A stretch of 64,000 nt of DNA from NCBI GenBank assembly GCA_963921425.1, contig OY992834.1, positions 23,759,923 to 23,823,922 on the forward strand, read 5' to 3'. Positions 11,041 to 22,867 of the stretch are shown here, piece by piece. This DNA comes from Dryas octopetala (lineage: Eukaryota > Streptophyta > Magnoliopsida > Rosales > Rosaceae). Positions within the stretch are counted from its first letter, which is position 1. Every line of letters starts with the position of its first letter. Both the position numbers and the translations under genes were made by a program. The notes below the pieces were generated by a model, which was not told the DNA's origin, ran no database searches, and was given only the letters and a program-made list of their open reading frames with translations.

Positions 11041-11941
11041 CCCTCCTCTCTTTCGCTTTGTAGCATTCTCTCTACCTCATCCTCTTGGGTTTCTTCTTTA
11101 TGAAATAGGGTTTCAAATTAGGGGTTTTTTGGGGTTTATGTTTTTCTTCAAATTAGGGGTTTTCTTAGGTTTGTTTGTTTCTTCAAATTAACTACACCTT
11201 CGTCCGACACTGGAGTCTCCCATTTTCTGCTTATCAAGGATTTTTTTCATTTTGGGGTTTTTATTTTCCTTCTGCATTTGGGATAGTTACAAGTTTGGTT
11301 TTTGGGCATGTTCGGCTCTGCATTTGGGTTTTGCATCTCACAGAGAGTGCAAAAAAAGACTAAGACAAGGAAATAGCCTTGTCCTTACCTACTGGCAATG
11401 GCCCTGTTTACCTCACCATCATCGACGTACCCACTCGCATCCTCAAATATTGAGATATGGGTTGGTTGCTGCTATATCCAACTCCTCCAGCAAATTTATG
11501 GACATATGAGTGAGAAACCGTAGCCCTAAAACAGTTCTTTTATGTACTACTGAATTTGTAGATCTCACTGGCGCTATCAGGTGCTCGGCCTTTCTCTCTC
11601 AATTCAATCTCTGTTTTTGTTTTTGTATTTTTTTCTTTTTTAAATCTATTTATGTTGTCAATCAAAGTATATTTGGTTGAATTTTGTTGTAGGTTTTTGG
11701 TAGTTCTCTGTATCTATGTGAATCTGGTGTTGGTTTTATAAATTTCTTTATGATTTGGTATTATAGATCAACACTTAATTCCGCTGGATGTTCTGAGGCA
11801 AGAATAAAATCAAAAAAATCTGGCCTGAAGTTCCAGTTTTTGATATGCTTCCTTAATCCTTAGTTCTAAAATTATTTCTTCCCTTTTTCCTAATATATTT
11901 AGATATCCAAGTGTATATATTGAGGTGAGATTTTGAAACAG
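11041..11941. other. Intron-like stretch, no gene recognised
   Basis: T-rich sequence between leader copy 2 and the DSK2-like exon. It could be intron sequence of a chimeric transcript that starts in the leader, but nothing in it is recognisable as coding. Confidence 0.35.
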
Positions 11942-12124
11942 GATACTCGAACTTTGTTTACATGGGCTCTTGATGGTGAAATTCTTGTTCTTAACATTAC
12001 CCAACAACAGATTTTTGCCTCCAACCCCCAATTAAATAGCATCAATGATTGCATTTCTCATTTAAGAGGAATGATGCAAAACCCTGAATTTCTTTGTCAG
12101 TTGGCTTCTCCTGAGAATATGCAG
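11942..12124 (+). pseudogene. Ubiquilin/DSK2-like exon fragment (STI1 region)
   Basis: One exon sits between an ACAG acceptor and a GTATGG donor. Its last 20 codons, RGMMQNPEFLCQLASPENMQ, match the STI1-type repeat of plant DSK2 ubiquitin receptors (family consensus NPQL...MMQNPEFLRQLT.PE.MQ). DSK2 proteins shuttle ubiquitinated cargo to the proteasome or autophagy. Neither the N-terminal ubiquitin-like domain nor the C-terminal UBA domain is nearby. It shares strand and setting with the P4-ATPase, sorting-receptor and NPF remnants, so I read it as one of several captured pieces. Confidence 0.75.
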
Positions 12125-13078
12125 GTATGGTAATGAGTTACTAGCTTGCTTTTGGAATTTTGAAGTGTTTGTTTACCTAGGCTACCCAATTCACATGAGA
12201 AGTCTACTGGATTGGGTTTCTACTTTGTAGTTGTTTTGGTTTGTTGTATTTCTTTCTACTTTTCTTGTTTGTATGAACCTCTTGTATCACTTTGGCGGTT
12301 TTCCTTTTAATGGTTGAAGTATTTTCTATTTTTCTTTTTTAGGAACATGTTTTGGGTTGGGATCATTGTAAATTGTGGAGTTGGAAATTAATAAAGCTAT
12401 GTAAGGTCTTGATGCATGTTTTAAGTGAACTGCAATGAGTAAGGGAATATGTTGGTTTTGACTTGCAATAGAGCAGATGTAATTGGACACTTGATGAAAT
12501 TTATATGAATAATACTTGAGAAATGTTTAGCCTTTTCTTTTCCTTAGATGATGCTGGTTCAGATCAATTTGTAGCTTTCAACTAAATTTATCACTTGTTA
12601 TGGTTTTCTTTTGTAGGTTTGTATGTCAAGGGTAGTTAGTACGTACTCTGCATTGGGGTTTATTAGTTTTTTTGTAGTTGCGTGTGAATTATTGGAAAGA
12701 TTTTCAAACATGTCATGCAGATTGGCCTGTAATGAGTTACAAGGAATTGTGTTAATGCATATTGGACTATAATGAGTTCCACAAAGCTAGGAAGACTGAT
12801 ATTTTGATTAACATACTCTGCAGTTGAAGGAGCATTTGAGGATGAGAATAATGGTATGTTTACTTTCTTATCTATTTTGTTTAATTTGTTTTCTATGTAA
12901 ATGTCATCATAAGAAGGAAAAATTGATAACTTTTATTGCTGCTTTTGTACTGTGACAACTGAGCCAGCTGTTTGTTTGAGTACTGGTAAGCCCCTCTTGT
13001 TAGTATGGTGTTTTATTATCTGTTTGTTATTTTTTCATTCTGGGCTTGAATGTTGTGTTCACTATTTATTCATGGTAG
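12125..13078. other. Stretch without recognisable gene
   Basis: T-rich, intron-like sequence between the DSK2-like exon and the first sorting-receptor exon. No coding similarity seen. Confidence 0.4.
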
Positions 13079-13959
13079 ATGTTGAGACGAATGCGTGCTT
13101 GGATAACAATGGTGGTTGCTGGCAAAATAAAGCAGCCAACCTCACAACCTGCAAGGTATAGATCATAACTTACTAGCTCATCACATGCTTTTTGACAAAT
13201 CAGAAAATCGTGTATTTTAACTCCTCTTCTTTGGGACTTCAGCTCGCACACTCAGGATACATTTCGTGGGAGGGTTTTTGAGTGCCCCCTAGTTGATGGT
13301 GTGCAGTTCAAAGGAGATGGTTACACTAGCTGTGAAGGTAAAACGAAAAAACTATATATTTTTTGTTTATGTCAAAAAAGACATGAAAATTAAATAGAGA
13401 AGGCAAAAGTGTGGTTAAAAAAAATTGTGGATTTTTTTAATGCTCCTGGTTTTGCATTCAAGTTGGTCAAAAGGTTTGATCAAGATTTAATGATCCTAGT
13501 TGTTTATATCTACATATTGTAGACTTAGTTCTAAAAATAAATATGTATGGGTTACAGATCAATGGAAATCTGCACTGAAATTTCAGTTCTTATATTCTTC
13601 TTCATGTTAATCAAATTATAGCTAGAATACTTCCACTTTGCAAAAGTTTTCCTTTTGTTGCACATTGTATTTCAATATATTAATATTACCATTGGCTTCC
13701 AGCGAGTGGGCCCGGGAGGTGCAAGGTAAACAATGGAGGTGGTTGGCATGAAGCTCAAGATGGACATGCATATTCTGCTTGTACGGTAAGTGATCTTTAT
13801 GTGTTCCCTTTTTTTTAAAAAAAAAAAAAAAACAAAACATTCTGCTCTTGGAAAATATATTTATTTTAAATTCCTATTATTTCTCTAAACATGATGATGG
13901 AGAGGTCAAATACAAGTGTCCTACTGGGTTTAAAGGTGATGGTGTCAAAAGTTGTGAAG
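13079..13959 (+). pseudogene. Vacuolar sorting receptor (VSR/BP-80) EGF-region fragment
   Basis: Four short exons lie in order. 13079-13155 includes [20 protein letters not shown]. 13256-13337 includes [20 protein letters not shown]. 13703-13785 includes GRCKVNNGG. 13890-13959 includes KYKCPTGFKGDGVKSCE. These match the cysteine-rich region before the membrane span of plant vacuolar sorting receptors, which carry proteins from the Golgi/TGN to the vacuole. Three have AG acceptors and GT donors; the fourth has a good donor but no AG directly upstream. The luminal PA domain, the membrane span and the cytosolic tail are absent, and some cysteines of the family pattern are lost. This is a remnant, probably captured as one genomic piece with its introns. 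Confidence 0.85.
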
Positions 13960-14055
13960 GTAAGAGAAATTAACGTCTTGGTATTTTTTGTTGTTGTTTT
14001 CCAATTTAACTGTAATAGGAAATAAATCTAGTAATGCATTGATGTCTAAATAGCT

Positions 14056-14489
14056 CAAGTTCAGAAATTAAAGTCATGTTTTTGTACTGTGACAACAATG
14101 GTTCGATGCAATATATTGCCAATTTTGAAGGTAATCAACGCCCAGCCTGGGGATGCAAAGGGACTAATGTAAGTGAACGTTTTTGTTAAGTTTGGCCGAC
14201 CATTTGTGCAACCAAAACATTGAAATGTCATAATGCATGTGTTTTGTATTAGGGTAAGGCTGACTGCCATGGCTGGATATGGGTAGATGAGTACAAGAAC
14301 TGTGGATTCACCAATGTTTCGGCATCACAACCACCCAATGATACCGGAGTGTCAAATGTCGCGGATTCATCACAAGGGTCAGCTGCCCCTGATTTATCTC
14401 AACAGTCCAGACCCCTGGATTTGGTGGATGAAGAACCTGGGAACGACTATCATTCAGAGTCATCGCCAGACTGCACCCCTGCCAATTAG
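14056..14489 (+). pseudogene. Unrecognised two-exon fragment with Cys-rich, GWIWVDE-containing segment
   Basis: A first piece (about 14056-14168) ends before GTAAGT. A second (about 14253-14489) begins after an AG, includes ADCHGWIWVDEYKNCGF, and ends in a TAG at 14487-14489 after a serine/proline/aspartate-rich tail. The spacing of Cys with a final W-DE loosely recalls a GRF-type zinc finger, but this is weak and the first piece shifts frame. The sequence does not continue the sorting receptor, so the join near 13960-14056 may be a fusion of two sources. Confidence 0.3.
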
Positions 14490-15197
14490 CGTCCATGGTG
14501 GCCATCTGACTCATCGTGGTCACCTGATCCTGATGAAATTTACTCCCCGTATTAACAAATGTAATTATAATGTGCAAAACTGGTTGTGACGTCACTAAAC
14601 TTGGCAGGCTACAATCAGGAAGATTGCTGTTACTCTTGATTAATTTTGCAGTTTTCATGTTGTGAGAATTGCTTCTTGGGTATCTGCTTGGTTATTGTTG
14701 TACTAAGACTCAATCTAAGTACTGTGGATGAAGTGTATGCTTGGCCATTTTATTTTATGCATTTTGTTCGTTCTGTTTTTTATGGATGTGAGTAATGTGA
14801 CTGTGTATACATAAATACGTGGCTGCATTGTTTGGTAAATAAATGACGTATCGGTGTGCATCCTGAAAATTATGACAATTAAGTTATTGAGACGTTAATA
14901 AGTTCATGTTCGTTAGTAAATATTCAGGCACTCCAATTTAAACTAGCAGAGGATAATTGGGTATGTTAGACTAGACAAATACATTCATTTAAGAAGAGAT
15001 GCTGAAAAACATAATGTCATGGGCAGGGGCTTGCCTCTGTAATAATATGCCTTATAGGAACCCTAGTTGTGCACGAGGATGCAGTAGATCTATCATTCAA
15101 TCCCATGCAGAGTTCCATGTGTCCAAGAAGGAGGCAGATTCTTCAACAGATGCTGCCTCTGGCGCGTTTCCAGACTAGTCAAACTGTGTAATTTTGG
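14490..15197. other. Stretch without recognisable gene
   Basis: AT-rich flank after the 14.3-kb fragment. No ORF or repeat that I can assign until the 61-bp unit at 15198. Confidence 0.4.
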
Positions 15198-15841
15198 ATT
15201 GCATGTCAAAACCTGATTGTCAAACAGGAGCTCGTATTTAGCACTCTGAGAATGCAATTGCTCTTTCGTGTATACACAGTTGCAGTGCGAAACCTTTTTT
15301 TGGCCCAGTGATATTCAGCAACATGTAAATGCTTGATTCTAACATTTCTTGTTTATTAAGTCAAAACTATTACAAGGGGATCAATTAAATTTATAGTCTT
15401 TATGAAACTAGACAAACTCACATCTCCACGAAAAAGTTAAGTACATGTAGGGAATCAAATTGTAAGAGAAATGAGCTAAAAGGCTTCCGCCAAAATATAT
15501 TAGTAGGAACCACAGTTACTGTCTAAATGTATAAATATGAGTGGTTTGGGTTTTGGTTAAATTAGAAACTTAAACTTAAACCCTATATTATATATCCTAA
15601 ATCCTATTGTGTTTTTTTAAAATTTTAAATCCTATAACTTACCCAATACCCTATACCTTAAGACTATATTTCATAGTTGGTAATTTGGTATATAACTATA
15701 GAAGCAATTTTGTTCAGAATTTTGGATTGCATGTCAAATCCTGATTGTCAAACAGGAGCTTGTATTAAGTAGTCTGCAAATGCAATTGCCCTTTCGTCTA
15801 TACACAGTTGCAGTGCGAAACGATTTTTGGCCCAGTGATGA
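15198..15841. repeat. Repeat leading into array C, with two 61-bp hairpin units
   Basis: 61-bp units lie at 15198-15258 and 15726-15786, each with ATTGCAT and ATGCAAT arms and an inner stem. Between them, 15325-15580 repeats 1795-2060, and 15545-15720 repeats 9321-9500. The block behaves as a module placed upstream of array C. Confidence 0.75.
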
Positions 15842-17496
15842 AGTTACCATTCTCTTGATGTTTGGTTCAAGAAAATGGTAACTTGGATCAACAAAATGGT
15901 AACTTACCAATTTTTGACAAAAAGTTACCATTTTTTGAGAAAAAAATCAAGAAAATGGTAACTTTGGTCAAGGTTGGGCTTGGTTACCACTTTCTTGATC
16001 GAAGTTACCATTTTCTTGATCGAATGATCAAGAAAGTGGTAACGTTTTTGCCCCACTGATTTGCTTACCAGTTTCTTGAGGATTGGTTCAAGAAAATAGT
16101 AACTTGGGTCAAGAAAATGGTAACTTACCATTTCTTGAGAAAAAGTTACCATTTCTTGAGAAAAATAATCAAGAAAATGATAACTTTGGTCAAGATTTGG
16201 CTTCGTTACCATATTCTTGACTGAGGTTACCATTTTCTTGATCGAACGATCAAGAAAGTGGTAACATTTTTTGCCCCACTGATTTGGTTACCATTTTCTT
16301 GATGTTTGGTTCAAGAAAATGGTAACTTGGATCAAAAAAATGGTAACTTACCATTTCTTGAGAAAAAGTTACCATTTCTTGAGAAAAAAAATCAAGAAAA
16401 TGGTAACTTTGGTCAAGGTTGGGCTTGGTTACCACTTTCTTGATCAAAGTTACCATTTTCTTGATCGAACAATCAAGAAAGTGGTAACGATTTTTTCTTG
16501 GCTGATTTGGTTACCATTTTCTTGAGGATTGGTTCAAGAAAATGGTAACTTACCATTTCTTGAGAAAAAATTACCATTTCTTGAGGAAAAAAAACAAGAA
16601 AATGGTAACTTTGGTCAAGGTTGGGATTGGTTACCACATTCTTGAACCAAGTTACCATTTTCTTGATCGAACGATCAAGAAAGTGGTAACGTTTTTTGCT
16701 TGGCTGATTTGGTTACCATTTTCTTGAGGATTGGTTCAAGAAAATGGTAACTTGAATCAAGAAAATGGTAACTTACCATTTCTTGAGAAAAATTTACCAT
16801 TTTTTGAGGAAAAAAATCAAGAAAGTGGTAACTTTGGTCAAGATTGGGCTTCGTTACCACATTTTTGAACCAAGTTACCATTTTCTTGATCGAATGATCA
16901 AGAAAGTGGTAATGTTTTTTGCCCCACTGATTTGGTTACCATTTCTTGAGGATTGGTTCAAGAAAATGGTAACTTGGATCAAGAAAATGGTAACTTACCA
17001 TTTCTTGAGAAAAAGTTACCATTTCTTGAGGAAAAAAATCAAGAAAATGGTAACTTTGGTCAAGATTGGGCTTGGTTACCATATTCTTGAACCAAGTTAC
17101 CATTTTCTTGATCGAACGATCAAGAAAGTGGTAACGTTTTTTGCCTCACTAATTTGTTACCATTTTCTTGATGTTCGGTTCAAGAATATGGTAACTTTGA
17201 TCAAGAAAATGATAACTTACCATTTCTTGAGAACAAGTAACCATTTCTTGAAGAAAAAAATCAAAAAAATGGTAATTTTGGTCATGATTGGGCTTGGTTA
17301 CCACATTCTTGAACCAAGTTACCTTTTTCTTGATCGAACGATCAAAAAAGTGGTAACTTGGTTTGAGGCAAGGTTTTGGTTACCATTTTCTTGATGTTTG
17401 GTTCAAGAAAATGGTAACTTGGATCAAGAATATGGTAAGTTACCACATCTTGATCAAGAGTTACCATTATCTTGAGGGATGCATCAAAAAAATGGT
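15842..17496. repeat. Hairpin-dense GTTACCA / TCAAGAAAATGGTAAC array, copy C
   Basis: The longest array, with about eight units of roughly 200-225 bp. A clean example is 16287-16302 (GTTACCATTTTCTTGA) facing 16311-16326 (TCAAGAAAATGGTAAC): a perfect 16-bp stem with an 8-base loop. Most units carry several such pairs and a GATCGAACGATC-centred palindrome. Many units lack stops on both strands, which creates long artificial ORFs (for example 16765-17394 plus, 15925-16233 minus). Not coding in my judgement; function unknown. Confidence 0.9.
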
Positions 17497-17544
17497 AAAA
17501 CTTGTTTACCAGTTCAGCAGGTTCTCTATTTTTTTTTTTTGGTG

Positions 17545-17565
17545 CAGGCATTCTATGCCTGCAGT
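17545..17565. other. Short perfect hairpin
   Basis: Bases TGCAGGCAT and ATGCCTGCA form a 9-bp stem around a TCT loop, after a T-run. No role can be assigned. Confidence 0.5.
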
Positions 17566-17671
17566 CATTATAGAAGCTCCCAAAGTTTTGCGTTACACGC
17601 AATATAATCACTATGGTCTCTCCACTATTATTAATTGATTGTAAATTAGATGGTCTACGTACCTTCTACAG

Positions 17672-18076
17672 GTATGGTGGTTACTTCCTCAATACTTGAT
17701 TTGTGGTGTATCAGACGCTTTCACAACTGTTGGACTTCAAGAAACTTTCTATGACCAAATGCCGGAGCAAATGAGAAGCATGGGAGCAGCAGCATTTATT
17801 AGTGTTATGGGAGTTGGGAGTTTCATGAGCAGTGCTATTATGTCTGTTGTGCAGGATATTAGTTCAAGATCAAGTGGTGGTAAATGGCTTGGTGACAATC
17901 TCAATCGGGCTCACCTTGATTACTTCTATTGGGTGCTTGCAGTGCTGAGCACATTAAATTTGTGTGTTTATGTGTTGATTGCAAAGGCTTTTGTGTACAA
18001 AAAGGTTGTAGTCCGGGAAGAAACATTAAAGACAGAGCTCAGCTTATTTGCAAAGAACTATGATGGAGAGATATGA
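17672..18076 (+). pseudogene. NPF (NRT1/PTR family) transporter last-exon fragment
   Basis: The exon begins after a CTACAG acceptor with VWWLLPQYLICGVSDAF and runs to a TGA at 18074-18076. It encodes about 134 residues of the C-terminal half of an NRT1/PTR (NPF) proton-coupled transporter: GLQETFYDQMPEQMRSMGAA, then GVGSFMSS, and a final membrane span around NLCVYVLIAKAFVYKK. Family members have about 570-600 residues and 12 membrane spans in plasma or vacuolar membrane. The frame is intact, but the upstream exons are replaced by array C and short flank. It is either a captured last exon or the 3' remnant of a gene broken by the array-bearing element. Confidence 0.88.
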
Positions 18077-18614
18077 GACATAATGGGTGTGATAATTAAT
18101 ATTATAATACAAGAACATTTTGGTTTTCTATATTAATTTAAAGAATATCATGACATTAATAATTAACATTTATCTGTAGCGTTTTTAATAGGTGACATCA
18201 GTTTGTGTAGCAGGAAGTGAGTTGTCATGGTATGTATATAGTATATTTTGGCTAATAAATTAAGGGTCTGGATTCATAAAGTAAATGATCACAACCAATA
18301 ATCACCCGCACGTTGTTAATTATATGCAATGAATGAATTTAAGATTATATGCAATGAATGAATTTAAGCTATACCAAACCTTCTTGTATCGGGGCACACA
18401 GCAAGTAACTAGAAGAGTACTTGCAGCACATGCTAACACCACATTAAAACAAGGCTCTCATCAAATTTATTTTCAAAATTCCGTTTATCGAATTATGTGT
18501 GTATATATGGATACAGACTTCGTAAGAATTTTCTCATTTTCTTGAACGAGGACATCTCTACTCTTGACCTACTGGATGTCCCACAATCGGAGCCGACCAT
18601 CATAAAGGAGATTC
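18077..18614. other. 3' flank of the NPF fragment
   Basis: AT-rich. A short tandem duplication of about 25 bp containing atgcaatgaatgaatttaag lies at 18318-18368. Nothing else recognised. Confidence 0.45.
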
Positions 18615-18716
18615 TGTTAGAGTGGGATTCCTAGTTAGTTTTGGAATATTTGTGAAATATAAAAAGTATGGGGTTTGTATGTAATTAATTATATCCTTGT
18701 GTAATTGGGGTTAAGT

Positions 18717-18747
<31 letters not shown>

Positions 18748-18886
18748 ATAAATACCTGTTTCAAATAATGATTATAAAGTATACTTTTGGATTCTTAATG
18801 ATAAGCTACCCACCTACTTTACCCAAATGATAAAAAAAAGGTCCACTTAATCTGTTTTAAAACCACCTTTTAAAAAAATAAGTTTT

Positions 18887-18892
<6 letters not shown>

Positions 18893-18930
<38 letters not shown>
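18893..18930. repeat. (CT)n microsatellite
   Basis: An uninterrupted run of CT dinucleotides just downstream of the putative LTR TATA box. Confidence 0.95.
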
Positions 18931-18931
<1 letters not shown>

Positions 18932-19845
18932 CCCTCCCTTTCACGATCTTCTCCTACCTCTCTCTGTGCAATCTCTCTCTCTGTGCAATTTCTCTATCTC
19001 CAATCTTTTTCTCTGTTACCTCTCTCTCATCATCTGCTCTCTCTCACCTTGTGTCAACCTCTCTGTCTATTTGTCCTTCTCTGTTCTTCACCATATCCCA
19101 ACGTTGGAGCCTTGAAGGAGGCCGACGACCTCTGATCTGAAAGTGCTGGACGCGATCTGGAAGTTTTTTGTGCGATTTGGAAGTATTGGGCGATTGTTAC
19201 TGTCGAACTGTAACTATCTAGGACGATAGTTACTATTGGATAGTAGCAATTATTGGGTATTGTTAAACAGTGGAAATTCTCCTAATGCGAAAAAAAAGGC
19301 TAGGCGTGTAACACCCTGAATTTTTGGCTTATGTTAATTGTGTTACTTAAGCTCTTAACCTTGTTCTCAAGGTTTGTTTAAAGGAATTGAAGTTTTCCTT
19401 AACTCTATTTTAACTAACTTAGACCTTTAGTCGTGGTTTTGAAGTTTACTTATGTGAAAGTGAATTCTTGAAAAAATAAATTCAAGAGTTTGGTGATTAT
19501 TTTATCTGTTTTCATTTTTCAAAATTAAATTATGAGAAGAAGATTTTTTATAATTTTTTTGAAAGTAATTTGACTATTTTGAGGCTATAGGAAATTAATC
19601 CTCATCAATACAAGTCCGAAGGATTTTTTAGGGAATTATTTGGAGTCTCAAGCTATTTTTAGTGAATTTTCGAAGTTGGAGAAATTATAAACAAAATAGG
19701 AAATTCAGAAATTAAATAAAAGTGGAAAGGACACTGGCTGGGCCGACAGCACGCCACGTGGCGCGCTACTAGTGGCCCAGATGCGCTGATGGAATGATTG
19801 ACGAGGCGCAGGGGTGCTGACCAAGCGGACGCACGGGAAGCTCAG

Positions 19846-22800
19846 TGTAACGACCCGACCCAAAGTTGACTTTTAAAAATAATGGACTTTCGTCTTTGAC
19901 TTTGGGCACGTTGAAAAGGTCTCGAGTCCACGAGTTCGTAGACACGCGGCACGCGTCAATCAGAGTTACGGTTTGAAAGATATGGGCGTTTGAAGCGAGG
20001 GGCAATTTCGTAAAATGGACAAATTGGGTTTAAAAATTTAATTTTTCTAGAAGTTTCTCTTTCTTTCTAGAATATTCTCTCTCTCATTATATACATCTCT
20101 CTCCCCGCACTCTCTCTCTCTCCTCTCCCCCGTGCCAGTCTCTCTCGCCCCTCACCCTCGCCGCGCCTGTCACCGGCGCGTGACGGCGCGTCCGACGGCG
20201 GCTGGGCTCGGGTTTTGGCCTGCCGCCATCGCCTCCCTCCTCTCTCTCTCCCTATGGACTCCATTCCACCGGCCGATCACCCACGACGGAGAAACGACAC
20301 AAAACAGGGCCGAGCCACCCCGCCGGCGATCTGTGTTTTTCGACGGAGTTGCGGCGCCGGACCACCTGGGTTCTCTTCCCCAGGCCACGGCGAGTCTGCC
20401 CATGACCTTCCCTCACGACGGTGACGCTCCACGACGACGATTCGATGCCACAAGGGTTGCGGCTGCACCACCGTGATTCCACTGTTCCGGCAGAAATTGG
20501 ATGGCCGGACCTACTGGGCTTTGTTGCCCTCGTCATGGTGGGTTCAACCATGGTCTCCGTTCATCCATACGAGGCTCCACGACGGAGCAATGAGCTCAGG
20601 AAGCCAAGCCAGCCGCCGGCTTCCGCCGCCGATTCCGGCGTTTCCGGCGATAATTGGCCATCGATCCAGTTACGAGAAATGATCCTCTAGGTATGGGCTT
20701 TCCTCCCCCTTGTTATTGCGTGTCAATTTTGAGAATCTAAAGATTTGAAATTTTAGGGCTTGTACCCATTTCGGGTTTATCTTGAATTGAGCATGTTTGA
20801 ATAATTTCTGAGTTGTTTTTCGTCCAATTGAAGTGCCTAGGCTGTTTGGGGTTGATTTTTAGTCGAAAAACAATAATCTTTTTAGGATCTGTCGCCGCTG
20901 CCACCACTGCCTCCGCCACTGGTGGCGGCGGGTCAGCGGTCGTTTGGCTCACGGTGCCCACATTGAACTTCTAGGAGATCCTTGGAGGTTGTTTGGCGAG
21001 TTCTGTGAAATCTCCGTGTTGTTTAAGGTCGGGCAGCCACTGTGTGTGGTGGCGGCCGCCCGTTTTGGATGTTAAGCAACTAGTTGTGAATTTGGTATAT
21101 ATATTTAAGTTGGTTGTCTGGTCTTAACAGGTACTTGGGCTCGGGAAATCTCATTCACGATGCCGTTATGCTGCCGGATTTGGTATCCGAGTAATGGCAC
21201 CGTGAAGGGTATTTCGGTCTTTTACGTAGTTAAAGTGTGAGTGAAACGTATCAGACTTTTAATGTAGAGTACCGTTAATAAATCGTCGGTTTGTGTGAAT
21301 TGATGCTTTATGTTAGAGGAGACTAAGTATAGGATTTAGATTATGAGAAGGAATTGATGAGGATTTGAGGCTAAGGAATTAATTGGGAATTATAGAATTG
21401 CTTTGAGGATAATCGATGAATTAGAGAAAGGAGTGTTCATTGTCGAGGTTAGTGAATGATGATTAGGCAGTTATTATACAAAACGATCAAATTAATTAAT
21501 AAGGAAATGCTAGTATGGTTTGAGTGACTGACAAGTGATGGGTCGTGAGTAGGAGTCAACTTCGGAAAAGATTTGGTGTATTTTAGACAAAACAGTAAGG
21601 GTTGATGATAAAGCCTATGTAGATGTGAGACTGAAAAGAAATACAAGAGGAGTTATATTGTGAAACAAGGATAGTTATGAGATGGTTTGGGAATGTTGTG
21701 ATTGAGGTTGTGCGGGAATACCTGCCTGCCCGTGCATTGATACGCTCTGCACGAGAAGTGGCGAGCATAGTTACCTGCCTGCTCGTGCATTGATACACTC
21801 TGCACGAGAAGTGGCGAGCATTCCTGCCTGCTCGTGTATAGATTCGCTCTGCACGAGAAGTGGCGAGCATTCCTGCCTGCTCGTGTATAGATTCGCTCTG
21901 CACGAGAAGTGGCGAGCATTCCTGCCTGCTCGTGTATAGATTCGCTCTGCACGAGAAGTGGCGAGCATTCCTGCCTGCTCGTGTATAGATTCGCTCTGCA
22001 CGAGAAGTGGCGAGCATACCTGCCTGCCCGTGCATTGATCCGCTCTGCACGGGAAGTGGCGAGCGATTTACAGTTTGTGGAGTATGAATTGTTCTTCAGA
22101 GGTCGATTTACAGTTTTGAGGGGATTGAGAAATGGATCTGAGGAAGAGATTTTGAAAGTAGTTTGAAAGCTAGAGGATTTCAAAGAGCGACGCGAGTGAA
22201 ATTAGATAGTCTATTTTGTTGCTTTGTGTGCTTGTGTGCATTCGTTTTCTAGGATTTGGTTTGGATAGGACTTGATAAAGTGTAGGCTTGAATCTTGAGA
22301 ATGGACATTGATGAATGAATTATGCATTGAGGTTATGAGTTAGGAAGTGAACGATTCGAGATTGAGGTTAATAGTTGACGTCTAAGCATTTGATTTGTGG
22401 GATGATTATTATTTATTGATGGGATTTAAGATGTGAATTTGAGGAATTACATTTATCTTGATGCTTGGATATTTGTTGATGAATTTGTGATGTGATTGAG
22501 TAATTATAGATACTCTTGTGGATTATTTTAAGCATGGAAGTTGAGGGTTTTATTAAAGATAATTATTTTGTCTTTTATACGAGCTCTAGTGAGCTTACCA
22601 GGTTTGTTGTATAACCCGGTACACCATGGATGTGGTGTAGGATTTGTGTTTTACAAGTTAAGCAGGCTGAGGAAGCAGTGGGGAGAAGACGAGGCAGTGG
22701 GACCCACAAAGATTTATTTAATTGTTTTTACTCAGTGGTGTGTTTAAGATGTTTTTGACAGAATTATATTTACTTATGTTGTTGTGCATGGCTCAAAAGT

Positions 22801-22867
22801 GAGAGAAAACAGATTTAACAGTTTAATGTTCAGTATTTTTCATGGGCCCGAGGTTCGGGGTGTTTCA
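19846..22867 (+). mobile_element. Solo LTR (inner), with target duplication CTCAG
   Basis: It begins TGTAACGACCCGACCC and ends GGTTCGGGGTGTTTCA. CTCAG flanks it at 19841-19845 and 22868-22872. Length is 3,022 bp. A TATATA box at 20088-20093 is followed by a CT-rich and then GC-rich leader (20100-20690), whose long ORFs on both strands reflect composition. It contains the 49-bp minisatellite. It sits wholly inside the outer solo LTR and is therefore the younger insertion. Confidence 0.88.
21719..22065. repeat. 49-bp minisatellite, seven units
   Basis: Units start at 21719, 21772, 21821, 21870, 21919, 21968 and 22017. The four central units are identical; the outer ones carry a few changes. 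A 3-base insert separates units 1 and 2. Each contains CTGCACGAGAAGTGGCGAGC. The unit length is not a multiple of three, so the ORFs crossing it on the minus strand cycle through three peptide phases. Confidence 0.95.

Noticed and set aside
20067-20690. Overlapping Arg/Pro-rich ORFs on both strands
   Set aside because: They lie in the GC-rich leader of a solo LTR and are typical compositional ORFs.
21583-22183. 155- and 176-residue repeat-peptide ORFs
   Set aside because: They are the 49-bp minisatellite read in three phases, with no sign of codon selection.
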